A stretch of DNA of 64,000 nt, from contig NC_063444.1 of the NCBI RefSeq assembly GCF_020379485.1, positions 8,752,652 to 8,816,651 of the forward strand, in the 5' to 3' direction. The notes under the pieces were generated by a model that was given only the letters and a program-made list of their open reading frames with translations, was not told the DNA's origin and ran no database searches. Source of the DNA: Brassica napus (taxonomy: Eukaryota; Streptophyta; Magnoliopsida; Brassicales; Brassicaceae). Shown here one piece after another: positions 9,998 to 21,647 of the stretch (within the stretch, counting starts at the first letter, position 1; the number at the start of each line of letters is the position of its first letter). The position numbers and the translations under genes are program-made.

Positions 9998-10384
9998 ATG
10001 TTTCCAATACTCACCTTAAGAGGAAAATGCCACATCTCGTCCGCCGTTCATAATTATATCCACCGCCTTTGGTTTGGGGCGGTTGGCAAACTTAAGGTCG
10101 TGCGTTTTCATGACGTCATGAGCGACGTCGGCTGATGAGACCACCAGAACAGGGACACGGCCAAAGTGAAGGAGCATGAGCGGCCCGTAGCGGAGGCTGA
10201 GTCTATGGAAAGCGCGGTGAGGATGGAGACTGAGCTGGTGAAGGTTTCCTATCACTGGAAGCCGCCATGGAGACGGTGGTGGGTTAAGTTCGGAAATAGT
10301 GGTGGTTCGTTTGAATAGTGACTTTAGGAAGAGAAATGCTAAGAGAGTTGTCAAGGACAAAGAGATTAATATCATCAATTCCAT
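9998..10384 (-). pseudogene. CYP71A-type cytochrome P450, N-terminal fragment
   Basis: This starts with an ATG at 10384, a hydrophobic ER anchor (MILISLSLTTLLAFLFLKSLF) and the proline-rich hinge PPPSPWRLPVIGNLHQL, followed by RYGPLMLLHFGRVPVLVVSS and KFANRPKPKAVDIIMNGG. These are the standard N-terminus of a CYP71 microsomal monooxygenase. After GGRDVAFSS there is an in-frame TAA at 10013-10015 where the family has an aromatic residue (P-Y-G-E-Y-W). The frame then resumes as G-E-Y-W-K-H-M-K and stops at the insertion. The matching continuation is at 5515 downwards. Position beside the terpene synthase fits CYP71A27/A28 in Arabidopsis. It is non-functional. Confidence 0.9.
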
Positions 10385-11434
10385 TTCGACTCACCACAAA
10401 ACGTTGGTTCATACAACAGTGTGTTTAATTAGTAATAATGGTTCTCGTCTTCCATGCACTATGTGCTTTATAACAGTGATAATGAGCCGGGTAGGGTTGG
10501 GCAAGGATCAGATATCCGAAAATTATGTAAATATTTGCGGATATTTGCGAATACATACGGATATATCCTTTCGTTTTAATTAATTAATACAAATAATCTA
10601 GAAAAAATCCGAGATAAATTTGTTCTTTAAAACATTTTTACATAATATATAAAATAAAAATAAAAAAACAGTGAAATTATATGTTTGTAAATTTTAAAAT
10701 TAGTAATAAAAACACAAACTTAAGAAAAAGTTATAGATATCAGAAAAAGTTATTTGTTTATTTCAATATTTTTATAATTAATAATGTGAATAAATTTTAT
10801 TAAATCATACGTTAAAATAATAATTATATAAACTCATACATTTAATCAATATATATATATATATATATTTATATAGCTGTCCAAGTGGAGCGGATGTCCA
10901 GTTCTTAAAATTTAGTATTTGTGATTTGTTTTGTTTTCAATGGATATTCATTTTTACTATTTGTTTTGCTCCGAAACTTTACGGATGTCCAGATTTTTAT
11001 GATCGAATCAAAGTAAATAAATGATCGAATCAAAATTAACGGATAAAATGTCAAGCCCTGGAATAGAATCACATGATTCACAAGAGCTTTATGGCATATA
11101 ATAATAATGTCCTCAAAAAAGGAAAAGGATGATGTAATGTAAACGACTTAAAAATAATAAACTAATAAGAACCAAAAGACAAAAGTCACACTGTTTCACA
11201 AAAAAAGAAAAACAAATGTCACACTTTTGCACAAAAAAAGACAAAGGTCACGGTGTTGCCAAAAAAAAAGACGAGCGGAGCAATCAATGAAGGAACCTTT
11301 GCTTTGAAAATGATTGTTCTAAAATGGTTATTTCTTACAATTTCTCCTTGTGATGCAGCGGAACCATGGCAACTAGGATCTCAAGACGCAGCTACAAAGT
11401 TCACACTCATTAGCAGTGTTTCCAATCAACGTCT
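10385..11434. other. P450 promoter remnant and terpene synthase 3' flank
   Basis: A possible TIR element lies at about 10493-11060: the left end AGGGTTGGGCAAGGATCAGA and the right end, in reverse, AGGGCTTGACATTTTATCCG, both leading into GGATAT/ATCCG words. No target duplication was found. At 11178-11270 a roughly 35-bp unit containing GTCACAC(T)GTT followed by an A-run recurs three times. No gene is seen. Confidence 0.4.
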
Positions 11435-13876
11435 TTACAGACGAATCAGATCAAGATAAAGAGAAACAATATAGTCCTTTATTTTGCCTTCAGGGTGTGT
11501 TAAGCCTTCACCATAGCCATAGGCAACATTCGCCATGCGTGCACAATTGATGGCTTGCTTGAGAACTCTCCTTGGCACATCTTTTGTCGTCAACAACTCT
11601 CCGTTCACTATTTTGTCATTGTGAACACGCATTTTATGAAGCTCCTTATAAGCTTCGGCTTTTGTAACTCCATATTGCTTCATATAACAGTTGATCCCAT
11701 TTGGTACATATCCTCTACTCATGTCATCCTAATCAACCCACATCTTTTTTTATTAAATATACACAGACTTTTGAAATTTATCCATTTGACCTCCAAATTA
11801 CATTTATAGAACGAATATTTTCGTTGTACCTCGAAACCGGTCATGTCATTCATCAGACGTCCGTTTATAGATATTGCTTGGATGAGTTTTGGTCTTGATT
11901 TGAGCCACTCATAAGCTTCCTTCATAGCAATATGACCCATGCCCATAAAAGTGCCTGCCATACTCGCGTACCACGAGACCTCCAGCTCACCGACCACCAT
12001 ATAATCCTCAAAGCTAGGCACGTGAGCGATTTGCGCCCATTTGGCAAGGTCAAGATTGGCTTTCACGAGTATTTTGAACTGATGGTTCAAAAGTATGTAA
12101 ACTCGTTAAATTACGAACCTTCATGCATGGTTTATGAGTTTCACCTCAAGAATTCCACAAAGTATCACTTTGATGTATATAAGAAATTTAATATTGAAAA
12201 GGATTGAAGATAAATAGTAATTATTCGCCGAGAAGTGTTAGGAATCTCACATTTGAGATAAGATGGGACCTTGAATAATCAAGTATCTAGTAACCATGTG
12301 TTTATGTAACAGCTAACAAGTTAACATCCATGATCATATTATATGATTATAAGGACCCTAATTTTATATGTAGGTACATGTTAAAAATGCTTTGATATAC
12401 ATGTAAACTAAGAGTTTTGATTAGTTACCTCTTCTACTGTACTTTTCACGATGTAAGATCTTCCTTCTGACCCCACTTCTCTTTCGAAATCTTTGAATAC
12501 GTCCAGTATAAATTTAAATACGAATTTCAAATAATCTGGTTGTTTATCCATGTCTTTATCAGGAGCCCACCTTGTGCATCATCACAATGATCATTCTTAT
12601 TCTCAACGACGTCATCATTATAACTGTTAATCACGCGGAATTTTAAAATGTAGCGTACCTTTCTAGACTTTTGGCGAGGCTTTCAGATTCCGACATAGAG
12701 GCATATCTATCGAAAGTGTCGTCAATAATGATTTCGGCCGTGACGAACTTAGTCAACATAATCCTCGCACTTGAGAAATGCGGCTCAAAATACATCGATA
12801 TAACAAAAAAATGTAACTCCACCACTCTGTCTCTGAAATAAGGTGGCAACTTAGATGCAAAGTCGAGCTCCTTGTACCATCTTGCAATCAGACAAAGAGA
12901 CACACATGTATTTAAATGTGATAAATGATGAAAACATGGGTATATTCTTCAAGGGTTCTATTTCAAACCATATATAAATACTAGTTGCTGAGGAAATTAT
13001 ATACTTTGTAACCATTTTGAGCTCCTTAAGGTAAATAAGTTGTAGTAACTTGAAATTGAGCTTTGAAAACTTGAGTAATGTCTCATCATGGTCTTTTTCT
13101 TGTTCGTAGAAGGAGATATATTCCATTGCGACTAATATCTCCATGTTCCAATGTTGAGATAGACCAAGAGCATTCTGTTTAAGCCTTGAGAGATGAGAGC
13201 TTGATCGTCCAGCTAACGAATCCATATGTTTCGTTGTGAAGCTCAACGCTTCGTCCATTATATAATCTCTTGTCGTCCTCAAATGAGCGGCTTCATACAA
13301 GCTCAACATGCCTTTAGCATCCTTTGTTAAGGAGTCCATAAACTTTCCATCATCCCCTTTGAACCTCTTGAACGCATCTATATACATTAGAGATTGTAAG
13401 ATCTTGTTATACATTTCGCTCGATCAAGAAATGAACATGTTACTGATGTTAGTTGTATCAAATTTAAGATAAGCATAAATAACTTACCAGCCGACATGTT
13501 GTAACCATATGTTCTGAAAACCCAAAAGAAGATAGAGATTGTGTAAAGGTCATGCTCATTTGCTATCGTATCATCAATATTCTGAAAGGCGTGTGCCAAG
13601 GTCTTTTCGATCTCATTCTCAAAATGATATGCAATACCAAGACTGATCATCAAATATATCAGAAGTATTTTCCTCTTCGTGTAGTCATGACCTTCCGCAT
13701 GGTAAGAGAACATGAGCATGTCTCAGATATTGGGCTTGATTGCTTCGAGTTCGCTTGCAAGGACATCTAGTTCCTAAAAGAAGCTACGGAAGTCAGTTGT
13801 CTGTTTTGTTGGTGTACGTTAAGTGGTAACACTATAACAAACAACACTAGTATCATGATCAAATTTGTTGCCATTG

Positions 13877-14240
13877 TGATAGAGATGCGGAAGCAAAGTA
13901 ACGAAATCAAACTCAAACTCTCCAGGAGAATTCGAATTCAAGCTCGGATCTTGAGTTCAACGAAGCAGTCGTCGAAATCAACAGGTTAAGAGTTCTCCTC
14001 TTCAAGCGATAAGCTCAATTGCCAAAAGCAGTTTATTAAATCTAACGTGAAAATAATACAAGGGTGTCGATTGGGTATATATAATCCCAAAGATAATATT
14101 CCTAAGCGATATCTAAAAAGGTTATAATTATCCTTTACAAAATAAAATCAAAACTAAAAGATAAACATGACTTAACTTGCAACGCAAGTTAATCAGCAAC
14201 GGCTAGTGTCTCTTTCGAAATCCATAGATGCACTGCATCA
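13877..14240 (-). repeat. 3' LTR of the Ty3/gypsy element
   Basis: This LTR is 364 bp. Compared by eye with the right LTR it differs by two substitutions and one small indel cluster (TTGCAACGCAAG against TTGCGTCAAG), so the insertion is young. The first three bases in element orientation (TGA) also serve as the stop codon of the polyprotein. Confidence 0.95.
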
Positions 14241-17200
14241 GGTCCCTCCCGGTGAGGAAAGCTTCGTCTCTGAAGCTAACGGGTCGTTATCGCCGTGGAA
14301 ACGCGAGAGATGCTTCACGTTGAAGACGTCGGCAGTGCGGATGTGTGGGGGAAGCCGCACACGGTAAGCATTCGGGTTGATACACTCCACCACCTCGACA
14401 GGTCCAATTTTTCGAGAGCGTAACTTATTATACTCGTGTAAGGGCAGTCTCTCCTTCGTGAGATAGACCCACACCTGGTCGCCAACTTTGAAAATAACCT
14501 CACGGCGCTTAGAATCTGCAGCGGCTTTATACTTAGCGACAGAATGCTCGAGCTTGTCCCTAGCCCTTTGATGTACCGCTTCAAGCTCAATCACAAAGTC
14601 CACTGCTTCTCCATGCAAACGTGTCCTGTCTGGTGCAACAGATAAGTCGAGAGGACAGCGCGGAATCATGCCATAAACAACCTTAAAAGGTGAGAATCCA
14701 GAACTTCGATTAACCGCATGATTGTGGGCAAACTCTGCCTTACACAGCTTGGTGTCCCAGCTCTTGATGTTGTCACCCACAAGGCATCTGAGAAGGTAGC
14801 CAAGAGCTCGATTTGTCACTTCAGTCTGCCCATCCGTCTGAGGATGATAGGCTGTACTCATATCAAGACTAGTACCAAGAAGTTTCCAAAGTGACCGCCA
14901 AAAATGACTGAGAAAACGCGTATCGCGATCAGATACAATGGAGGAAGGCAACCCGTGAAGCCTCTAAATCTCACGAAAAAATAATGTTGCCACACTCACA
15001 GCATCAGTGGTCTTCTTACAGGGAAGAAAATGGGCCATTTTCGAAAAACGATCCACCACTACAAAGATCGAATCAAATCCCCGCTGAGTTCGCGGTAATC
15101 CTAGGACGAAGTCCATACTGACGTCAGTCCAAGGCTGAGTGGGAATCGGTAATGGCAGGTACAGACCTGCATTTGTCGCTTTACCTTTGGCCTGTTGACA
15201 TATGCGGCAGCGTGCAACAAAATGCTCTACATCCTTTCGAAGAATGGGCCAGAAATAAGATTGTGTTACTAGTTGTAACGTACGGTCTCTTCCGACGTGA
15301 CCCTCATTGTGCAGCTCACTAATGATATGTAACCGCAGGCTACAATCAGGTACACAAATACACAAGTCTTTGAATAAGAATCCATCGTCCAGAGTGTATG
15401 TCGACGAGAGACCCAACTTAACATCGTCAAGTATACGAGCAAAGAATGGATCCGTTTCGTACAGGTCAGCGAACGTTGAGAAGCCTGCCACCGTGGTATG
15501 CATCGTAGTGACAAGCGTGTGACGACGACTAAGGGCGTCTGCCACACGATTGAATTTTCCCGGCTGATGACAAATGGAAAATGTGAACTGCTGGAGATAT
15601 GCAATCCAAGAAGCATGGCGCGACGAAACCTTCGCTTGACTGTCTAAGTGCCGTAATGCGTCATGGTCAGTATACAAGATGAACTCTCTATGCACGAGGT
15701 AGTGGCGCCAGTGCTTAATCGACTGGACGATGGCGTAAAACTCGACGTCATAAGTACTGTATCTACCACGCGCACCAGCAAGCTTTTCGCTATAGTAAGC
15801 GATAGGGCGTCCCTTTTGGCTCAACACTGCTCCAATGCCGAGTTTGGATGCATCACAGTGCAGCTCGAAAGTAGTCTCAAAGTCGGGTAGGATCAGGATT
15901 GGCGCTGTCGTGAGCTTCTCTTTGATCAGTTCGAAGGCGTTAGTCGCCTCTGGTGTCCAATGTAATGCTCCTTCGCGCATACAACTGGTTATCGGGGCCA
16001 TGATCGTACTGAAGTGACTCACGAATCGGCGGTAGAAAGAAGCTAAGCCATGGAAGCTACGTACTTCCGACACAGTCTTAGGAATCGGCCATGACTTTAC
16101 TGCCTCGACTTTGGAGAGATCGACAGAGAGACCCTGAGAAGAGACCACATAACCCAAGAAAAGGACCTCGCTGACTCCAAATTCGCATTTCTGGCGCGCT
16201 GCAAAGAACTTCTCCCTACGCAGAACACTCAAAATCTGGCGCAGATGGGAGATGTGATCTGAAACTGAAGCACTGAAGATGAGGATGTCATCAAAATATA
16301 CGACAACAAATTTGCCTATGAAAGGCCGCAAGGCTTGATTCATTATGCGCATGAAAGTACTCGGGGCATTGGACAACCCAAATGGCATGACTAGCCACTC
16401 AAACAACCCTTCTCTAGTTTTGAATGCTGTCTTCCACTCATCGCCCGGTCGAATCCTGATCTGATGATAACCACTTTTTAAATCAATTTTGGAGAAGATG
16501 GTTGCGGCCCCAATCTGATCCAAAAGGTCGTCCAGGCGTGGGATGGGAAACCGGTACCTGACTGTAATCTTATTAATGGCGCGACTGTCCACGCACATAC
16601 GCCATGTTCCATCCTTTTTAGGGATGAGGAGAGCTGGCACAGCACAGGGACTAAGGCTTTCGTGCACATAACCTTTCTGCAGCAGATCTTCTACCTGTCT
16701 GCGCAGCTCTTCATGCTCGCTCGGGCTCATCCTATAGTGAGGCCTGTTCGGAAGGGTAGCGCCAGGGACAAGGTCTATATGATGTTGTATGTCTCGCAAG
16801 GGCGGCAAGCCAGTCGGCAATTCTGCAGGGAACACATCAGCGAATTCAGCGAGAAGGGGAGTTAACGCCGCTGACGGACTGCCCTCAAGAAGCCGTGTCG
16901 AAGAGGCTGGAAAAACAGCAAATGCGACTCCTTCCTGTTGTAACTCAGAGAGAAAGGCTGAGTAAGAGCAAAGCAGGGTTGAAGCCTGATTGTGATGAGT
17001 GAGTTGAGGCGGTGGCGAAGGAGGCGCTGGTAAGGCTACATCGCGAGATGGAAGCAGGACAATCTGATGCGTCTCCCACAAGAAGCTGTAAGTGTTCTGG
17101 AAACCATCATGAATGATCCTCCTGTCGAATTCCCATGGTCGTCCCAATAAGAGATGGCTAATATCCATAGGAGCAATATCACAGTAGGTTCGATCCCGAT

Positions 17201-18626
17201 AAAATTCTCCAATGGAGAAAGGAACCAGGGCACGATGCGTGATGCGAATGTTGACTCTCTCATCTAACCAACCCAGTGTGTAGGGTGCTGGATGTGGCTC
17301 TCGTACCAGACCCAACATGTCAACCGCATCATCAGAAATGACGTTACGGCAACTGCCTGAGTCGATAGCATATATACACATCTGTCCTTTGATTACGCAG
17401 GTCGATCGGAAGATATTTGTCCTTAGCCACATAGTATCCTGTCGGCGCGGAGCAGTACACGAACGTCGCACTACAAGTAGTTTTGCTGCGGTTCCTGGCA
17501 AGGGCAATGTCACGTCTTCTTCCTTATCGTCCTCTTCGTATGAATCATAGACAGGACAGTCATCATCTTTAGAGTCATCAGCGATCAATCCGCGTCGTTG
17601 TTGATGAGGACATTGCGCTTGACGATGTCCTTGTTCTCCACACGAGAAACACTTGACTGCAGGAATGCGACCTGATCGTCTTAGCTGCTCTTCGTCTTGT
17701 GTTGTCAGTTGTTTTGTTGCAGCAGTACCACTATCGTTTTCCTTGTTTTGTGCAGTAGATGAACTCGGCTCCGTTGCGCGCGTTCGTGATGAAGAAGAAT
17801 TCCAATTTGTCGCAGTAGAGCGAGTCTGTTGCTCAAACGAGGCTGCACGTCTGTGAGCTTCGGCAATAGTGGTGGGATCAAACTGCGCCAAGGAGTTTTG
17901 TAACTGAGATCGTAGTCCCCCGATGAATCTGGAGACAAGTTGATCTTCACTGTCGTATATCTCTGTACGAGTAAGTAACAGAGCAAACTCTTCGGCATAC
18001 TCATCCACTGTGCGCGATCCCTGTTTCAGATTCTGCAACTTGTTGTAGGTCAGCCGATCATAATTGTGTGGAAGGAATGTCGCTCGCAGATGTTTCTTTA
18101 GTTTCTCCCAAGTCTGGATTGAAGAGCGACCAGTACGCGCTCTTGTTGTCTTAAGTTGTTTCCACCACGAGGCGGCATGACCCCTGAACCTCATGGCCAC
18201 CAGTGGAACGCGACGTTCTTCTGGCACTTGTTTGAAGTCCAGAATCTCCTCCACCGAAACCATCCAATCTAACAGAACATCCCCTCGACCTCCACCGTGA
18301 AACTCCGGTATCTCGACCTTAAAGGAGTACTCCCAGCGAGACTCCAAATTTTCTCCACGAGGGAAACGATGACCGCGATGGTCTATGTTTTCAAGATCCC
18401 CTTGATGAAGACGATTGGCAAAAGGGTTATGAATCCCGTCTGCGTCGCGTTCGTCCAATCTCGGATTGTGAACAGGAAGACGATTCACCAGTGTTTCGCC
18501 TAACTCCAGTATAGATTGCTGAAGTGTTCTCTGTAGATCTTCATGCATTGCTAACAAAGCTTGACAAAATTCCGTCCAATCAGCAGGTGCTGCATCCTTG
18601 GGTAAATCGACTTTCTTTGGTGGCAT
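14238..18626 (-). pseudogene. Ty3/gypsy Gag-Pol polyprotein with one internal stop
   Basis: The start is the ATG at 18626 (MPPKKVDLPK). The domains in order are a retrotransposon Gag region (about residues 90-270), a CCHC zinc knuckle CFSCGEQGHRQAQC (about 326-339), an aspartic protease with IDSG, a reverse transcriptase with VVYFDDILIF, RNase H (FELHCDASKLGIG), an integrase HHCC zinc finger and a DDE core (HPQTDGQTE). The C-terminus is NVKHLSRFHGDNDP with no chromodomain recognised. The order RT-RNaseH-integrase defines Ty3/gypsy. A single TAG at 14964-14966 breaks the frame inside integrase; the frame then continues unchanged for 242 codons. Whether any function is supplied in trans by intact relatives cannot be judged. 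Confidence 0.92.
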
Positions 18627-18661
18627 GATTGCAAGAGAAGACAAACCCAGAACGTTCCAAG

Positions 18662-18671
18662 TCTGATACCA
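18662..18671 (-). other. Primer-binding site (tRNA-Met type)
   Basis: On the minus strand TGGTATCAGA lies three bases inside the 5' LTR. This matches the 3' end of plant initiator methionine tRNA, the usual primer for minus-strand synthesis. Confidence 0.85.
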
Positions 18672-18673
18672 AC

Positions 18674-19035
18674 TGATAGAGATGCGGAAGCAAAGTAACG
18701 AAATCAAACTCAAACTCTCCAGGAGAATTCGAATTCAAGCTCGGATCTTGAGTTCAACGAAGCAGTCGCCGAAATCAACAGGTTAAGAGTTCTCCTCTTC
18801 AAGCGATAAGCTCAATTGCCAAAAGCAGTTTATTAAATCTAACGTGAAAATAATACAAGGGTGTCGATTGGGTATATATAATCCCAAAGATAATATTCCT
18901 AAGCGATATCTAAAAAGGTTATAATTATCCTTTACAAAATAAAATCAAAACTAAAAGATAAACATGACTTAACTTGCGTCAAGTTAATCAGCAACGGCTA
19001 GTGTCTCTTTCGAAATCCATAGATGCGCTGCATCA
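18674..19035 (-). repeat. 5' LTR of the Ty3/gypsy element
   Basis: This LTR is 362 bp, the near-identical partner of 13877-14240. It is followed on its outer side by the CATTG duplication and then the rest of TPS intron 1. Confidence 0.95.
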
Positions 19036-19335
19036 CATTGTTTTCATCCAGTTTTGCAACAAAATAAATAGATCATACACTCTTTCTAATGTTTTATTTT
19101 TCACAGACACGTGTGTATATTCTTACGTAACCGCATATATATTGATAATAGTAAATAGACTCACAAATTCATCGACTGGGAAGTAGAGGAAGTAATCAGT
19201 CCATTGAGAGGGTTGCAACATTTTAAACTTGCGACCGCTTTCATGATCCAAATCAGTTTGAGATCCCATATTAGAGAGAGAGACAGAGACAGAGACAGAG
19301 ACAGAAGTGGAAAGAGAGGAAGTCGTGAAAATTGT

Positions 19336-19345
19336 CTATTTATAG
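19336..19345 (-). promoter_or_regulatory. TATA box of the TPS gene
   Basis: CTATAAATAG on the minus strand, about 67 bp before the TPS ATG at 19269. The interval includes a GA-rich leader (19273-19304). The Helitron ends only 59 bp further upstream, so only the core promoter is original. Confidence 0.65.
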
Positions 19346-20519
19346 ATGGTCAGCGCAATCAGAGCGTCGGTACACAAACGGATATTTGGGGCTTTTATAT
19401 ATACTAGATTTCTTTTCCGTGCTACGCGCGGATAATATCTAATAAATTTTAAATTTAATTTTTTTAAAAAAATATTTAAAGTTTAATTTACATTATTTTA
19501 TACCAAAAATCATAAATATGGCTAAGAATTGGTTGATTTTAATTGTGATTTTTTGACAATATTAAATTGATTGATTTATTGCTCATAGTTAACAGATTTG
19601 TTTGATTGGTTTTCAGTTCATAGTAATATATAGTATTATATTTGGTGAGTGTATATATGTTGTGTTGTTCCAATATTTGAATTTTCATGTTAAAACAATA
19701 CTATTCAAATTCATGACTTTTAATGATTAAATGTATGTTTTGTTGTTTTCTCTTGTATACGTACAAATTTTATTATTTTTTTATTAAAAGTTTTGTTTAT
19801 TGATCATAGGCATATTAATATAAATTTTTTTATCTTGGAATTTTACAGCATTTGTTTTTGTATGCTGACATTATTTTCATATTTTTATTACCTAGTTATA
19901 CAAATAATACGTACGTGTGTTTTTTAGAAAAAGTTTTGATCCCGCAAACTTGAGTAAAACTCTTCATCATGTCAGCTCATCCATGTTTTCCTATAATCTT
20001 AGATTCATTAGATGACTCGTTAGAACCCTTTACATATCCATAGATGATTTTGCCTATTAATTATATAAAAGAGATTACATTGGACTGAAAATGGTGACTG
20101 ATAATAAACCAGCTAACATATATGTTTATTTGTGTACGTGCAAATCTTACCTAAAAAGTAAGGTGCAATTTTATTGGTTGTATACAAAATATGTCTTGAA
20201 ATCGTAACAGAACTATCTTATCTATTAAAATCAAAACAAAAGAGTAAAGCTTCAATTCTTCAATACACACAACCTAATTACATATCTGATTGATGCCTTG
20301 AGCTAGATTCATACGAAGAAACACCATGTCATAAATCTGCGTAGAAGCTTGATTTGGTTTGACGGGGATTTGTCAGTGAACATAAGTCCAAGTGTAATTA
20401 CTTGCTTAATTTTCCCCAACGTTCTCTCTTCAATCTTCATATTCTCATCAACTACTCTCTCTTTAAGTTATCCGACCATAAACTCTTATTTACTCAACAT
20501 ACCTCCTTTCTGGATCTTC

Positions 20520-21194
20520 TTGTTCCTCGCCAGGTTTTAGATTTCTAATCCTTTCCAAGATAAACAATCCAAAGTTAAATATATCTGTAGATGATAATAC
20601 AAACAAAAACACACGTAACTTGAAATTTTTGTATTTTATATTTTCGAAGAAAGAGCCATTATTACTTGATGAGTAGGTTTCATCTCCAATCTTGAATTGA
20701 GAAATCAATGGTTCTTGATCATCATCGGTAACAAAACATTACTTGCATTCAGATCAAATATAATCTCAGGCCATTGTTCGAATAGATAAAACATACCTTC
20801 TACAACTCCTATAACCACTCCTAATCTTCTTCTCCATGACGAAGCCAATGAAGAATTGAGCTTAAGTCTCTAATATTATCTCCACCGGTCGATTCTGTAA
20901 CCAAAGCGATCAAGTTACTGCTAAAAATCTTAACAAATTCTTGTGTCTTAGCTTAAAAACACACGCCTTTTCTCCTTCGAAACCATCTTTATATAAACCT
21001 AACATGTCCCGTTTCTTAACGTTCCTCTGTAGTCTGTAGATATCCGTTCCATTGCTCTTCCTCACAATTTTATGTTCCCAGAACTCATTTGACACTGCAT
21101 CGAGCATAGGCGGATGTGAATTTGAGGCTTCTCCGGCATGTTCGTGGTAAGCAATCATGTCTTTTTGAGAGATAACCATCCTAAGCAACATCAA
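20520..21194 (-). pseudogene. Captured protein-kinase-like fragment in the Helitron
   Basis: The pieces read, with frameshifts, KIVRKSNGTDIYRLQRNVKK, FEGEKACVFKLRHKNLLRFL, ESTGGDNIRDLSSILHWLRH, EGMFYLFEQWPEIIFDLNAS then NVLL, and ISQFKIGDETYSSS with a final ST-D-I-F-N-F-G-L-F-I-L-E. The layout follows a receptor-like kinase domain (alpha-C region, KLRHKNLL, the catalytic-loop area, and the DIxxFGLxLLE stretch), but the HRD and DFG motifs are missing or replaced. Stops and frameshifts (near 20829 and 20710) show it is not translated as one protein. The donor gene is unknown. Confidence 0.6.
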
Positions 21195-21380
21195 AACGTA
21201 GATGTCATAAGAAGATTAGAAACTTACGAACCTTTGATTCCTATCAGTTTTAGAGACTTCATCTATCTTTAAATCAAGCTTAAGTAGGTGTCTTTATCTA
21301 TTTAAGAAATGAGAATCTGAACGTAGAGTTAATCATGGTTTAAATGGAGGAAAAAGATAAGTGAGTGCCTACTACATGTT

Positions 21381-21647
21381 TCACTGAATTTTCGGTAGAA
21401 CTTGCCAGCAGGGAACTCTAAGAATGTAGTGGGAACAAGGAACATGAGAGAGCCGATGTGGATGATGATCATTAAAGAAATCGATTGTCACGTACTTGGT
21501 TCCGATAAGGATGCCTACTTTGGAATTATTGCAAGTTTCCCAGAAATGAATTAGCCTAAACATCAACTTGGAATCTCCTGGTCCCGCTGAAACAAAAGTG
21601 GAGAATGGCTTGTATTGCACGGTGGCGACTGCCGTTTGATTTGCCAT
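21381..21647 (-). pseudogene. RPA1-like OB-fold fragment in the Helitron
   Basis: The frame starts M-A-N-Q-T-A-V-A-T-V-Q-Y-K-P and includes SKLMFRLIHFWETCNNSKVG then ILIG. This matches the N-terminal OB-fold of the replication protein A-like proteins (DUF223 type) common in crucifers and often carried by plant Helitrons. Only the first about 50 residues look like the family; the rest is out of frame. Confidence 0.6.

Larger units (their letters stand above)
13877..19035 (-). mobile_element. Ty3/gypsy LTR retrotransposon in TPS intron 1
   Basis: A complete element of 5159 bp in the same orientation as the TPS gene. The target duplication CATTG is at 13872-13876 and 19036-19040. LTRs start TGATAGAGATGC and end GCATCA. 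The tRNA-Met-type primer-binding site adjoins the right LTR, and a purine tract (GGGAGGGACC on the minus strand) adjoins the left LTR. Gag and pol are one frame with a single stop. Removing the element and one CATTG leaves an intron of about 227 bp, normal for a TPS gene. Confidence 0.95.
11435..19269 (-). pseudogene. Terpene synthase (TPS), seven exons, one nonsense codon
   Basis: Exons by homology and splice sites are 19165-19269, 13488-13773, 13005-13377, 12659-12880, 12429-12570, 11830-12078 and 11435-11728. They join in phase to 1671 nt (556 codons plus stop), a normal size for a class I terpene synthase without a long transit peptide. Visible motifs are LQPSQWTDYFLYFPVDE in exon 1, [15 protein letters not shown] and [15 protein letters not shown] in exon 3, the metal-binding DDTFD in exon 4, and NDMTGFE + DDMSRG spanning exons 6-7. 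The C-terminus is [16 protein letters not shown]. Codon 52 is TGA (13723-13725) where the family usually has Arg (CGA to TGA by one transition). All seven acceptors and donors examined are GT-AG. Intron 1 holds a Ty3/gypsy element and a Helitron sits just upstream. By synteny it corresponds to the At4g20200-20230 TPS group. It would use geranyl-, farnesyl- or geranylgeranyl diphosphate; which one cannot be read from the sequence. Confidence 0.9.

Noticed and set aside
11932..12207. Plus-strand frame over TPS exon 6
   Set aside because: Antisense shadow of a TPS exon with clear homology on the minus strand.
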